Shown here in pieces: positions 11,020 through 22,315 of a stretch of 64,000 nt of DNA. Origin of the DNA: Microbacterium terrae (lineage in GTDB: Bacteria; Actinomycetota; Actinomycetes; Actinomycetales; Microbacteriaceae); the NCBI RefSeq assembly GCF_017831975.1, contig NZ_JAFDSS010000001.1, positions 3,720,001 to 3,784,000 of the forward strand, in the 5' to 3' direction. The position numbers and the translations under genes are program-made. Positions within the stretch are counted from its first letter, which is position 1, and each line of letters opens with the position of its first letter. The notes under the pieces were generated by a model, which made no database searches, was not told where the DNA came from, and saw only the letters and a list, made by a program, of their open reading frames with translations.

Positions 11020-11988
11020 ATGTCCACCACCAAGACCGTCGATGGGCGCAGTGCCGAGACTTCTGCGCTCATCACCGTGGGGCGGCGGACGCGACGCGTC
11101 CGCCGCCCCCGGCGGCGCAGCTCGACGAGGTTCGTGCTGGCCCCGCTGACCTTCATCGCCGTCGCGGTGGTGCTCTTCTGCCTGTTCTTCCTCTGGCCGG
11201 GGGCGCTCGGCCTCTGGTACTCGTTCACCGACTACTCCGGCGTCGGCACACCCGAGTTCATCGGCGGCGAGAACTACGCCGACCTCATCCAGGACCCGGT
11301 GTTCTACTCGGTGCTCGGCCGCACTTTCCTCTACACGCTGCTCTCGGTGCCGCTGCACTACATCGCGGCACTCGGCATCGCGATGCTCCTCACCAGCACG
11401 CTCGCCAAGGGCAAGTCGACCGCGCGCATCATCTTCTTCCTCCCCTGGCTGATCTCGCCGATCGTCGCCGGTGTCATCTGGAAGTGGCTCTTCGGCGAGA
11501 ACTTCGGACTCGTCAACTACCTCATCGAGCTGATCGGCGGTCAGGGTCTTCGCTGGGAGACCGATCCGACGCTCGCCCTCGTGCTGATCCTCATCGTCAG
11601 CACGTGGGGCGGCACCGCGTTCAACATGCTGCTGTTCATCGCGGCGATCCGGAACGTGCCGCAGTCCTACCTCGAAGCCGCACAGATCGACGGAGCGAGT
11701 CCCTGGCAGCGCTTCCGGCACATCACGCTGCCGCTGCTGCGGCCCACATCGTTCATGGTGATCCTCCTCACGACCATCGGCTCGATGAAGGAGTTCGCGA
11801 TGGTGCAGGCGCTCAACGGCGGTGGTCCGGGCACGACGAACATGTTCATCGTGCAGTACATCTACCGCACGGGGTTCGAACGTGCCGATGTCGGCTACGC
11901 CAGCGCCGCCTCCATGGTGCTCATGGTGATCCTCATCATCATCGCCCTGATCCAGATGCGCTTCGACAAGAGGAACGACCTCGCATGA
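11020..11988 (+). CDS. ABC sugar importer permease, MalF type
   Basis: A 322-residue membrane protein with six predicted membrane helices and a basic N-terminal cytoplasmic tail. The EAA loop that contacts the ATPase is present (YLEAAQIDGASPWQRFRHITLP). The ATG at 11020 lies 2 bp after the binding-protein stop. It pairs with the next gene to form the channel. No ATPase gene is present in the operon; the shared MsiK-type ATPase common in actinobacteria probably serves all importers in this window. Confidence 0.92.
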   Translation: MSTTKTVDGRSAETSALITVGRRTRRVRRPRRRSSTRFVLAPLTFIAVAVVLFCLFFLWPGALGLWYSFTDYSGVGTPEFIGGENYADLIQDPVFYSVLGRTFLYTLLSVPLHYIAALGIAMLLTSTLAKGKSTARIIFFLPWLISPIVAGVIWKWLFGENFGLVNYLIELIGGQGLRWETDPTLALVLILIVSTWGGTAFNMLLFIAAIRNVPQSYLEAAQIDGASPWQRFRHITLPLLRPTSFMVILLTTIGSMKEFAMVQALNGGGPGTTNMFIVQYIYRTGFERADVGYASAASMVLMVILIIIALIQMRFDKRNDLA

Positions 11989-12818
11989 ACACGAACACGA
12001 AGGTGAAGCGCCTCGGCATCCCGAGCACCCTCATCCTCTGGCTGCTCGCTCTCGGCTTCGCCGTGCCCGTCGCATGGTTCCTGCTGAGCTCCTTCAAGCC
12101 CGGATCCGAGCTGTTCAGCCTGCCGCTGACGCTCTTCCCCGAGGACTGGACGGTCAGCGGCTACTCGACCGCGTGGAACCGGTTCAACTTCGCGCAGTAC
12201 TTCATGAACACCGCGATCGTCGCGATCGTGACGACCGCGCTCACCGTCGTGGTCAGTGCGATGACCGGCTACGCGTTCGCGAAGTACAACGCGTGGTGGC
12301 TGAAGGCGTTCTTCATCTGCATCCTCGCGACGACGATGCTGCCGACCGAGGTCATCATGCCGAGCTCGTTCGCCGTCGTGCGCGACCTCGGCCTGTACAA
12401 CACGCTCGCGGGCATCATCGTGCCGTCGATCATCACGGCCACCGGCATCTTCATGTTCCGGCAGTACTTCAAGACGATCCCCGACGAGCTGCTCGAGGCG
12501 GCGCGCATCGACGGCGTCTCGGAATTCGGCGCGTTCTGGCGGATCATGCTGCCGCTGGCGAAGCCGATCGCCGTCGTGCTCGCGATCTTCTCCTTCCAGT
12601 GGCGCTGGAACGACTACATCTGGCCTCTCATCGTGCTCCGCGATCCGAGCCAGTACACGCTGCAGGTCGCGCTGCGCTCCATCGTCGGCGCCGACAACAT
12701 CGACTGGTCGGTGCTGCTGGCGGCATCCGTCATCTCGCTCGTGCCGATGGTCGTGCTCTTCGCGATCTTCCAGCGTCAGATCATGAATGCCGACATCAAC
12801 TCGGGCCTCAAGGACTGA
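11985..12818 (+). CDS. ABC sugar importer permease, MalG type
   Basis: A 277-residue inner-membrane protein of the MalG type with six predicted helices and the EAA loop LLEAARIDGVSEFGAFWRIM. The start overlaps the stop of the MalF-type gene (ATGA). The C-terminus NADINSGLKD is typical of the subfamily. It completes the channel of the importer whose binding protein is at 9740. Confidence 0.92.
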   Translation: MNTNTKVKRLGIPSTLILWLLALGFAVPVAWFLLSSFKPGSELFSLPLTLFPEDWTVSGYSTAWNRFNFAQYFMNTAIVAIVTTALTVVVSAMTGYAFAKYNAWWLKAFFICILATTMLPTEVIMPSSFAVVRDLGLYNTLAGIIVPSIITATGIFMFRQYFKTIPDELLEAARIDGVSEFGAFWRIMLPLAKPIAVVLAIFSFQWRWNDYIWPLIVLRDPSQYTLQVALRSIVGADNIDWSVLLAASVISLVPMVVLFAIFQRQIMNADINSGLKD

Positions 12819-12819
12819 C

Positions 12820-14499
12820 GTGGGCTCGCCTTTCGAAGCGGCGCTGCGCGGCGCCGTCGCCGACACGGTCGAGGCGGCGCTCGCGGCGGGGGTCGACCCG
12901 GCCGACAAGCACCGCCATCACATGGACCGCGCCAAGCTTCTCGTCGCGGCATTCGTGTGGCCGGCGTCGGCGCACGCGGGCGATGCGCGGCTGGTGGCGT
13001 CGGCGCACGAGAGCGTGCGTGCGCTGCGCGCGCTGCAGGGGCCGGGCGGCCTGTTCATCGGCGGTGACAACGTCGACTCGCCGCCGGACTCCTCGTTCAC
13101 GGTGAACGATGTGTGCGACGCCCGCGAGATCATCCGCGCAGCTCCCGCCGACGCGCGCCTCGCGGCTCTCGCCGCGGAGCTGGACGAGATCGCGGATGCC
13201 GCCGAGCCGGCGCTGCTCGTCGGCGGGGTGCACACGCCCAATCATCGCTGGGAGATCAGCGCCGCACTCGCGCGTCTGCATCGCCGCAGGCCGTCGCCCG
13301 CACTGCGCGCACGTGCTGAGGAGTGGCTGGCCGAGGGCGTCGACATCACGCCCGACGGAGTCTTCTCCGAGCGCAGTGCGAACTATGCGGCGCACGTCTC
13401 GATTCCGTCGCTGACGGTCATCGCCGACGTGTTCGACCGCGCGGATGCCCGCGATGCCGTGATCGCCAACCTCGAGAGCACGCTCGGCCTGATCCATCCC
13501 GACGGCACCGTCGAGACGGTGCACTCCCGCCGGCAGGATCAGCGGAGCGCGTTCAGCGTCGCCCCGTACCTGACGCCGTATCGCCGCTACGCGGTGGATC
13601 TCGGCCGCGGCGACTTCGCGTGGGCCGCCGAGCGCGCCCTGCACGCCGGCATCCCGTATCCCGCCGCGGTGCTCGGTGATCTGCTCCTCACCCCGGTGGT
13701 GGGCGCTGCGCTCCCCGAAGCGGAGCCGGTGCCCACCGGGCGACGGGGCTGGGCGCAGTCTTCACTCATCGTCGATGACGGCGCGCGTCGCCGCGTGGTG
13801 GTGTTCGGCGGATCGGACTACCCGCGGTTCCGCCGTGTGCGGTCGGGGCTCGCGACCAACCCGACGTTCCTGCGGATGTACGCGGGCGAGGTCGTGCTCG
13901 AGTCGCTGCGTCTGTCGCGTGACTTCTTCGGTCTCGGGCCGTTCCGTGCAGATAGCATGCGCGATGCGGGCGACCGGGGGTGGGAGCTCGTCGAGACGGT
14001 GTCGGCGAAGTACTACCAGCCGGTCGGAGACGCGGAGCGGTCGGCGACCGGGGAGTACGAGCTCACCGACGACGGACGCTTCTACGGCTCGATGTCGTTC
14101 CCGCGGCGTGCAGCCGATGTGGTCGCGCTGCACACGTCCGTCGGAATCCTGGCGACCGACGACGGCGTCGAGATCACGGTCGGCGTCGACGGGCCGGACT
14201 GCCCCTGGGCGATCGAGCTGGCATTCCGCCCCGGCGGGACGTTCGAAGGAGTCCGCGCCCTCGGCGACGGCACGGCCCACCTCGACTCCGGCGTCGGTCG
14301 CTATCGAGTCGGCGGCGACGCCGTGGTCATCGAGGGCGGCGAGGGGTATCGCGGTGACGGCACCCCGCGGTACGTCCCCGGCGAGGACTACGCGTTCCTC
14401 GGGGCGACGGATGCCGCAACCGGCCCGCGCCTGTATCTGACCGGTCGCTCACCCGGCCGTGTCGTGTTCTCGCTCCGTGCCGAGACTCACGCGAGCTGA
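12820..14499 (+). CDS. Uncharacterised cytoplasmic protein, possible (alpha/alpha)-barrel lyase or hydrolase
   Basis: A 559-residue protein that starts at a GTG 1 bp after the permease stop. The N-terminal half (about 1-310) is helical and repetitive, rich in Trp, His and Arg (for example TPNHRWEISAAL and ERSANYAAHVSIPS), as in (alpha/alpha) toroid enzymes. The C-terminal half is all beta (SSLIVDDGARRRVVVFGGSDYPRF onward), as in the heparinase II/III-like and related polysaccharide lyase or hydrolase folds. There is no signal peptide, so it would act on the imported compound. Likely catalytic residues (His, Tyr, Arg) cannot be assigned. I do not recognise the family with confidence; operon position is the best clue that it degrades the transported substrate. 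Confidence 0.6.
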   Translation: MGSPFEAALRGAVADTVEAALAAGVDPADKHRHHMDRAKLLVAAFVWPASAHAGDARLVASAHESVRALRALQGPGGLFIGGDNVDSPPDSSFTVNDVCDAREIIRAAPADARLAALAAELDEIADAAEPALLVGGVHTPNHRWEISAALARLHRRRPSPALRARAEEWLAEGVDITPDGVFSERSANYAAHVSIPSLTVIADVFDRADARDAVIANLESTLGLIHPDGTVETVHSRRQDQRSAFSVAPYLTPYRRYAVDLGRGDFAWAAERALHAGIPYPAAVLGDLLLTPVVGAALPEAEPVPTGRRGWAQSSLIVDDGARRRVVVFGGSDYPRFRRVRSGLATNPTFLRMYAGEVVLESLRLSRDFFGLGPFRADSMRDAGDRGWELVETVSAKYYQPVGDAERSATGEYELTDDGRFYGSMSFPRRAADVVALHTSVGILATDDGVEITVGVDGPDCPWAIELAFRPGGTFEGVRALGDGTAHLDSGVGRYRVGGDAVVIEGGEGYRGDGTPRYVPGEDYAFLGATDAATGPRLYLTGRSPGRVVFSLRAETHAS

Positions 14500-14512
14500 C
14501 GGGCGGTGCCCG
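14500..14512. terminator. Short GC hairpin between convergent genes
   Basis: CGGGC and GCCCG pair around a 3-nt loop in the 20 bp that separate the convergent ends of the 559-aa gene and the GntR gene. There is no T run; a weak bidirectional terminator at best. Confidence 0.35.
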
Positions 14513-14519
14513 TGCCCGG

Positions 14520-15281
14520 CTACTTCGCGACCAGCGTCGTCTCGAAGCTGTACATGTCGGGGCGGTAGCAGTGGTGACCGTACTCGAACGCACGCCCGGT
14601 GTTGTCGAACGCGATCCGCTCCATCGTGAGCACCGGCCCTGCGCCGTCGATGTCGAGCAGGTCGCCCTCGTCGCCATGCGCCCGACGCGCTCCGATCTTC
14701 TGCTGTGCGACGCGGATCGTCACTCCGCGAGCGCGCAGCACCTGGTACAGGCCACGAGTCTCGAGCTGCTCTGTCGTGATGTCGGCGAATTCTCGAGGCA
14801 GGTAGTTCTCGAGCACGGCGACCGGGATGCCGTCGGTCGAGCGCTGCCGGCGGATGTAGACCACCTCGGCGCCGACGGCGACGCCGAGCCCTCGGGCGAC
14901 GTCTTCCGTCGCCGGCACGAGCCGGTGGGCGAGCACACGCGTGCCGGGGGTGTGCGCGGAGTTCTGCAGGTCCTCGTAGAGGCTGGTGAGTTCGACCTGA
15001 CGCGTGACCTGACCCTGCACCACCTGGGTGCCGATGCCGCGGCGGCGCACCAGCAGTCCCTTGTCGACGAGCTCCTGGATGGCTCGGCGGATGGTGGGAC
15101 GAGAGAGCCCGAGCCGCTGTGCGATGGCGATCTCGTTCTCGAGGCGTGCGCCGGCGGGGATCGCGCCGGAGCGGATCGCCGACTCGAGCCGGCTCGACAC
15201 CTGGTAGTACAGCGGCACGGGGCCGGTGCGGTCGAGGTCTGCGAACAGATCCTCGGGGAAGTACGTCTCGTCGGCCGCCAT
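14520..15281 (-). CDS. GntR-family transcriptional regulator (HutC subfamily)
   Basis: A 253-residue regulator. The N-terminal winged helix-turn-helix spans about residues 15-85 (LENEIAIAQRLGLSRPTIRRAI, then LVDKGLLVRRRGIGTQV) and the C-terminal UTRA effector domain begins near residue 100. ATG 15281 is chosen for its GAGGAG ribosome binding site at 15284-15289; an ATG at 15314 would add 11 basic residues without one. It is divergent from iolC. It most likely represses the inositol operon and, through the identical site at 9623, the importer at 9740, with an inositol-derived effector bound by UTRA. A possible -10 (TAATAT) for this gene is at 15324-15329. Confidence 0.88.
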   Translation of the reverse strand: MAADETYFPEDLFADLDRTGPVPLYYQVSSRLESAIRSGAIPAGARLENEIAIAQRLGLSRPTIRRAIQELVDKGLLVRRRGIGTQVVQGQVTRQVELTSLYEDLQNSAHTPGTRVLAHRLVPATEDVARGLGVAVGAEVVYIRRQRSTDGIPVAVLENYLPREFADITTEQLETRGLYQVLRARGVTIRVAQQKIGARRAHGDEGDLLDIDGAGPVLTMERIAFDNTGRAFEYGHHCYRPDMYSFETTLVAK

Positions 15282-15376
15282 GGCTCCTCGTCGTCCGGGG
15301 CGTCGGAACCCCATGTACCGACAATATTACTTGGGACCTCACAAACACCAGTGATGCGTTCCGAGGCTTGTGCTAT

Positions 15377-15388
15377 TGTTAGGACATT
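15377..15388 (+). promoter_or_regulatory. Putative GntR/HutC operator in the iol promoter (copy 2)
   Basis: TGTTAGGACATT is the exact inverse of the site at 9623-9634. It directly follows TGTGCTATTGT, a likely extended -10 region of the inositol operon, so a bound repressor would block transcription. It is followed by an inverted repeat TCCGAC/GTCGGA at about 15388-15408 that may extend the control region. Confidence 0.7.
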
Positions 15389-15442
15389 CCGACGCCATGG
15401 GTCGGAAGCATCCGTCATCGGAAGAGAGTTGTACGGCGAAGT

Positions 15443-16426
15443 ATGACCGCGGCCAACGAAGCCCCCCAGAGCCCTGATCTCTCACGGGTGCCCGAGATCC
15501 TCGCGATCGGGCGCCTCGGTGTGGACCTGTATCCCCTCCAGGACGGCGTCGGGCTCGAAGACGTGTCGACGTTCGGAAAGTACCTCGGCGGCAGTGCGGC
15601 CAACGTCACCGTCGCCGCCTCGCGGCACGGGCGGCGCGCCGGGCTCGTCTCACGGGTCGGAGACGACCCGTTCGGCGTGTACCTGCTGCGTGAGCTCGAT
15701 CGGCTCGGCGTCGACCCGCGGCTCGTCGCGGTAGACCCTGCGCTCAAGACGCCGATCACCTTCTGCGAGATCTTCCCGCCCGATGACTTCCCGCTGTACT
15801 TCTATCGCGAGCCCAAGGCGCCCGACCTCAATGTCGACTCGGCGCAGCTCGACCTCGAGGCCGTGCGCGAGGCCGACATCCTCTGGCTCACGGTCACGGG
15901 GCTGAGCCAGGAGCCGAGCCGGGCTGCGCACCTCGCCGTGCTCGACGCGCGCGCCCGCCGCACCCACACGGTGCTCGACCTCGACTACCGCCCCATGTTC
16001 TGGGAGTCGGCATCGGCCGCCTCGGCCGTCGTCGCACCGCTGCTGGAGCAGATCACCGTCGTGGTGGGCAACCGAGAGGAGTGCGAGGTCGCCGTCGGCG
16101 AGACCGATCCGTCGCGCGCCGCCGATGCACTCCTCGACCGGGGGGTCGAACTCGCGATCGTCAAGCAGGGTCCTCGGGGCGTGCTCGCCAAGACCCGCAC
16201 CGAGACGGTCGAGGTGCCACCGCACCCCGTCGACGTGGTGAACGGGCTCGGCGCCGGCGACGCGTTCGGCGGTGCACTGTGCCACGGGCTGCTCAGCGGC
16301 TGGGGGCTCGAGCGCATCCTGCGCTTCGCCAACGCGGCGGGCGCCATCGTCGCGTCCCGGCGCGAATGCTCCACCGCAATGCCGACCACCGCCGAGGTGG
16401 ACGCGATCCTGGGAGAGGGGAAGTGA
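15443..16426 (+). CDS. iolC: 5-dehydro-2-deoxygluconokinase IolC
   Basis: A 327-residue PfkB-family kinase. It phosphorylates 5-dehydro-2-deoxy-D-gluconate in the cytoplasm, the fifth step of myo-inositol catabolism. The N-terminal sugar-binding motif is seen in FGKYLGGSAANVTVAASRHG and the C-terminal ATP and anion-hole signature in NGLGAGDAFGGALCHGLL, with the catalytic Asp in GAGDAF. The call of IolC rather than another PfkB kinase rests on the operon: aldolase, iolB, iolD, iolE and iolG follow. ATG 15443 has GGAAGAGAG about 15 bp upstream, a somewhat long spacing. Confidence 0.92.
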   Translation: MTAANEAPQSPDLSRVPEILAIGRLGVDLYPLQDGVGLEDVSTFGKYLGGSAANVTVAASRHGRRAGLVSRVGDDPFGVYLLRELDRLGVDPRLVAVDPALKTPITFCEIFPPDDFPLYFYREPKAPDLNVDSAQLDLEAVREADILWLTVTGLSQEPSRAAHLAVLDARARRTHTVLDLDYRPMFWESASAASAVVAPLLEQITVVVGNREECEVAVGETDPSRAADALLDRGVELAIVKQGPRGVLAKTRTETVEVPPHPVDVVNGLGAGDAFGGALCHGLLSGWGLERILRFANAAGAIVASRRECSTAMPTTAEVDAILGEGK

Positions 16427-16427
16427 C

Positions 16428-17327
16428 GTGACCGCACCCGCCGACATCGCCCTGCGATTCGACACGCTCCGGGCGCTGCGCGCCGAGCGGCCCGAAGCCG
16501 TGCGAGAGGCCCACGCCGAGCGCGCACGGCGCGACGTCATCCGCGGCGACGGGCGCCTCTTCATCGTGGCCGCAGACCACCCGGCCCGGGGGGCTCTCGC
16601 CGTCGGCGGGGAGGCCGACGCGATGGCCGACCGCTATCGGCTGCTCGAGCGTCTCACCGAGGCGCTGCGTCACCCCGGTGTCGACGGTGTGCTGGGCACC
16701 CCCGACATCATCGACGATCTCGCGCTGCTCGGGCTGCTCGACGACAAGGTGGTCGTCGGCTCGATGAACCGAGGTGGGCTCCGCGGGGCGTCCTTCGAGA
16801 TGGATGACCGCTTCACCGGCTATGACGTCCGCTCGATGGTGGCGTCCGGCATCGACTTCGCCAAGGTGCTGCTGCGCGTGAACCTGGCCGACTCGGGCAC
16901 GGCGGCGACCCTCGAGGCAGCAGCCCGTGCGGTCACCGACGCCGCCGACGCCCACCTGCCGATCATGCTCGAGCCGTTCATGAGCCGCTGGGTCGACGGG
17001 CGCGTCGTGAACGATCTCACCCCCGACGCGGTGATCCTCTCCCTCGCGATCGCCGCCGGGCTCGGCGGCAGCAGTGCGTACACCTGGATGAAGCTGCCGG
17101 TGGTCCCCGACATGGAGCGGGTGATGGCCGCGACGACTCTGCCCACCCTGCTGCTCGGCGGCGAGGGCGGTGACGACCCCGACGAGACGTTCGCGTCGTG
17201 GGAGGATGCTCTGGCGCTGCCGGGTGTGCGCGGCCTCACGGTCGGCCGCACGCTTCTGTACCCGCCCGACGGAGATGTCGCCGGTGCGGTCGACATCGCG
17301 GCGCGGCTCGTCCACCCCGACCTCTGA
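16428..17327 (+). CDS. Cgl0159-family (beta/alpha)8-barrel protein, probable IolJ substitute aldolase
   Basis: A 299-residue TIM barrel of the Cgl0159 type, related to deoxyribose-phosphate and class I aldolases. A likely Schiff-base lysine is in YTWMKLPVVPDMERV; other conserved blocks are FIVAADHPARGALAVGG and FAKVLLRVN. In actinobacterial inositol operons this family occupies the place of IolJ, which splits 2-deoxy-5-keto-gluconate 6-phosphate into dihydroxyacetone phosphate and malonate semialdehyde. The aldolase role is therefore inferred by pathway hole and gene order. The GTG at 16428 starts 1 bp after the iolC stop and has GAGAGGGGAAG in front of it. Confidence 0.85.
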   Translation: MTAPADIALRFDTLRALRAERPEAVREAHAERARRDVIRGDGRLFIVAADHPARGALAVGGEADAMADRYRLLERLTEALRHPGVDGVLGTPDIIDDLALLGLLDDKVVVGSMNRGGLRGASFEMDDRFTGYDVRSMVASGIDFAKVLLRVNLADSGTAATLEAAARAVTDAADAHLPIMLEPFMSRWVDGRVVNDLTPDAVILSLAIAAGLGGSSAYTWMKLPVVPDMERVMAATTLPTLLLGGEGGDDPDETFASWEDALALPGVRGLTVGRTLLYPPDGDVAGAVDIAARLVHPDL

Positions 17328-17345
17328 GCTCCACGGAGGAACCGC

Positions 17346-18256
17346 ATGACCGATCCTCGATGGTTCCATCGACGCGGCGCCCTCGCCCGCGGCGAGTGGG
17401 AGAGCGTGGTCGACGAGACCACACCCGGCTGGCAGCACACCGGCATCCGCATCGCCGAGGTGACGGATGCCGTCGAACTGACGCTGCCCGAGACGGGAGT
17501 CGAGCGCATCGTCGTCCCGTTGGCCGGCTCATTCACCGTGACGCACACCGAGGACGGTGCGACCACCGAAACGGGGCTCGTCGGGCGCCCGTCGGTGTTC
17601 GCCGGTCCGACCGACGTGCTCTACCTGTCGGCAGCGGCGACAGCCGTCGTGCGCGGAGCGGGACGGGTCGCCGTCGCGACCTCGCCCACCGACGTCGTCA
17701 AGAAGACCACCTACATCCCGGCGGCAGGTACGCCGGTCGAGCTGCGCGGGGGCGGCTCGGCGAGCCGGCAGGTGCACAACTTCGGCACGCCCGCAGCGCT
17801 CGACGCCGCGCGTCTCATCGTGTGCGAGGTGATCACGCCCGCGTCGAACTGGTCGTCGTATCCGCCCCACAAGCACGACGAGCACATCGACGGCCACGAG
17901 TCGCGACTCGAGGAGATCTACTACTTCGAGTCGGCGCCGGGAGCGGGTTCGACCGGGGGAGCAGCAGACGACGCGTTCGGAATCTTCAGCGCCTACTCGT
18001 CTCCTTCGGGCGAGATCGAGATCGATGCCCGCGTGCGTTCCGGCGACATCGCCCTCATCCCGCACGGGTACCATGGCCCGGCCGTCGCTGCGCCGGGGTA
18101 CGACCTCTACTATCTCAACGTCATGGCCGGCCCCGACCCCGAGCGGCAGTGGCTCATCAGCGACGATCCCGCCCACGCCTGGGTGCGCGACTCCTGGCCG
18201 GTGGAGGGGATCGACCCCCGGCTGCCCCTCGGACACGACAGCGGAAGCGAGCAGTG

Positions 18257-18257
<1 letters not shown>
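17346..18257 (+). CDS. iolB: 5-deoxy-glucuronate isomerase IolB
   Basis: A 303-residue bicupin of the IolB/KduI family. It isomerises 5-deoxy-D-glucuronate to 5-dehydro-2-deoxy-D-gluconate. Metal ligands are visible in the C-terminal cupin: SSYPPHKHDEH and EEIYYFE followed by the late His in LIPHGYHGP. Length matches the family. ATG 17346 has a GGAGGA ribosome binding site at 17335-17340. The gene ends in a TGATG junction with iolD. Confidence 0.93.
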
Positions 18258-20181
<1,924 letters not shown>

Positions 20182-20185
<4 letters not shown>

Positions 20186-21099
20186 ACGCCACTGTCGCCG
20201 GCGCGCCGGTGAGTTTCGGCGTCTTCGAGATGACGCCCGAGGGGGCGCCGACCGTCGCCGCCGACGACCTGCTCGAGACCCTCGCCGAGGCGGGCTACGC
20301 CGGAGTCGACCTCGGGCCCGTGGGCTATCTCGGGCGCGAGCGCGAGCTGCGGTCGCGGCTCGCGCGGTTCGGTCTCGAACTCGCCGGAGGCTGGGTGCAG
20401 CTGCCGTTCTCCGACGACGACGCCTTCACCGCGTCGCTGCCGTCGCTGCGCGACGCGCTGCGGGTGTTCGCGGATGCCGCCGAGGCCGGGCCCGACCGTC
20501 TGCCGCTGCCCACCCTCGCCGACGACGGATCCGCGACGCGACGGGCGAATCCCGGTCGCGGTGCCGAGACCGATCCCCTCGCCACCGAGGCATGGCAGCG
20601 GCTCATCGTCAATGCCGGCCGGGCCGCGGAGCTCGTGCGCGAGGCTGGCTTCGAGCCGACGTTCCACCACCACGCCGGCACTTTCGTCGAGTCTCCTGAG
20701 GAGATCGACCGCTTCCTCGCCGAGGTCGAGGTCGACCTCACCCTCGACACCGGGCACCTGTTCATCGCCGGCGGAGACCCCGCCGAAGCGGTGACCCGCT
20801 GGGGCGATCGCATCAACCACCTGCACCTCAAGGACGTCGATCTTCCGGTGCTGCGGCGCGTGCTCGCCGCGGGCGGAGGCATGCCCGAGGTGTGGTCGTC
20901 GGGGGCCTTCGTCGCGTTCGGCAGGGGCGACGTCGCACTCGCCCCGGTGATGGAAGCGATGGACGCCCGCGGATTCGACGGCTGGGTGATCGTCGAGCAG
21001 GACGTGCTCAACGCCCCCGACGTCGCCGTCGACGCCTTCCGTGCCGCCCGCGGGGAGGATCAGCGCGTGAATCGCGCAGCTCTGCGGCCGTGGCTCTGA
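20182..21099 (+). CDS. iolE: Myo-inosose-2 dehydratase IolE
   Basis: A 305-residue TIM-barrel protein of the xylose-isomerase-like superfamily. It dehydrates 2-keto-myo-inositol to 3D-(3,5/4)-trihydroxycyclohexane-1,2-dione using a divalent metal. Metal-binding blocks are FEPTFHHHAGTFVES, LTLDTGHLFIAGGDP and INHLHLKDVD, ending with GWVIVEQDVL. The ATG overlaps the iolD stop (ATGA). A 70-bp gap with a short CGACGG/CCGTCG hairpin separates it from iolG. Confidence 0.92.
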
Positions 21100-21169
21100 A
21101 GCGACGGCTCGTCCGCCGTCGACGGCTCCGCGCCTCGCCCGCATCCGATTCCAGTAGAAAGAGCATCCC

Positions 21170-22180
21170 GTGACCGACGCCCCACTCCGCTTCGCCCTGA
21201 TCGGCACCGGCCGCATCGGCCAGGTGCACGCCGCGAACATCGCCGCCGACGCCGAGGCGACCCTCGCCTGGGTCGCCGACCCGTTCGTCGAGGGCGCGCG
21301 TGCCGTCGCGGACCGCTTCGGAGGCCGCGCGACCGACACCGCCGAGGAGGTCTTCGTCGCGGGCGATGTCGACGCCGTGCTCGTGGCCTCCCCGACCTCC
21401 ACCCACGTCGACCTCATCGAGAAGGCGGTGGATGCCGGCATCCCCGTGCTCTGCGAGAAGCCGATCGATCTCGACATCACCCGCGTCGACGCCCTGCGGG
21501 CGAAGGTCGCCACAGCGGGCGTGCCGGTCGCGCTGGGCTTCAATCGGCGTTTCGACCCCGCCTTCGCCGAGGTGCGGGCGCGCGTCGCCGCCGGCGAGAT
21601 CGGCGCGCTCGAGCAGCTGACGATCATCAGCCGCGATCCCGCGGCGCCACCGGCGGCCTACGTCGCCGTCTCAGGCGGGATCTTCCGTGACATGACGATC
21701 CACGACTTCGACATGGCGCGCTTCTTCCTGCCCGACATCGTCGAGGTGAGCGCGGTCGGTTCGACGCTGTTCGACGAGGGCGCCCGCGCACACGGCGACT
21801 TCGACACCGCGGTAGTGACGCTGCGTGCAGCATCCGGCGCGGTCGTCACCATCATCAATTCGCGGCACAGCGCGGTCGGCTACGACCAGCGGCTCGAGGC
21901 GTTCGGCTCCGCCGGCATGCTCCAGGTCGCGAACCGCTCGACGAGCCTCGTCTCGCTCTCGACGGCCACCGCCGTCGAGGCCCGCGCGCCCTACGAGGAC
22001 TTCTTCCTGCAGCGCTACGCCGAGGCCTACGCTGCCGAACTCCGGGCGTTCGTCGCCCTCGCGCGCGGCGGTACCTCGGACTGCTCGACCTTCGAAGACG
22101 GCCGCAGCGCCCTGCTGCTCGCCGATGCCGCGCAGGCATCGGCCACGGAGCGGATGCCGGTCGTCGTGACGTCTGCGTGA
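21170..22180 (+). CDS. iolG: Myo-inositol 2-dehydrogenase IolG (Gfo/Idh/MocA family)
   Basis: A 336-residue NAD-dependent dehydrogenase that oxidises myo-inositol to 2-keto-myo-inositol, the entry step of the pathway. The N-terminal GTGRIGQVHA is the dinucleotide loop; the EKP motif (LCEKPIDLD) places the catalytic Lys near residue 98, and GGIFRDMTIHDFDMARFF carries the catalytic Asp and His. The GTG at 21170 follows an AGAAAGAG ribosome binding site. It is the last gene of the operon. Related enzymes oxidise scyllo-inositol or glucose; the operon makes myo-inositol most likely. The operon has no iolA (malonate semialdehyde dehydrogenase) and no free-inositol permease. Confidence 0.92.
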   Translation: MTDAPLRFALIGTGRIGQVHAANIAADAEATLAWVADPFVEGARAVADRFGGRATDTAEEVFVAGDVDAVLVASPTSTHVDLIEKAVDAGIPVLCEKPIDLDITRVDALRAKVATAGVPVALGFNRRFDPAFAEVRARVAAGEIGALEQLTIISRDPAAPPAAYVAVSGGIFRDMTIHDFDMARFFLPDIVEVSAVGSTLFDEGARAHGDFDTAVVTLRAASGAVVTIINSRHSAVGYDQRLEAFGSAGMLQVANRSTSLVSLSTATAVEARAPYEDFFLQRYAEAYAAELRAFVALARGGTSDCSTFEDGRSALLLADAAQASATERMPVVVTSA

Positions 22181-22199
22181 CGCGCCGGCAAACCGTGCC

Positions 22200-22230
22200 A
22201 ACGCCCCCTCCCGGAACAGGAGGGGGCGTT
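22200..22230 (+). terminator. Terminator of the inositol operon
   Basis: AACGCCCCCTC and GAGGGGGCGTT form a perfect 11-bp stem around a 9-nt loop, 20 bp after the iolG stop. The arms carry an A/T foot, giving a T tract of only two bases. The next gene converges on it, so it may serve both strands. Confidence 0.85.
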
Positions 22231-22315
22231 CGCACATGTCCGGGCGCGTCGGCGCGCGACAGGAGGTTGCGGCGGGCCGGGGTCCCCCCGAAGCCCGACC
22301 CGCCGCGGCTGAGTG

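Noticed and set aside
17198..18256. Upstream extension of IolD to 995 residues
   Set aside because: The added part is the iolB gene read in another frame; the family N-terminus begins at 18257.
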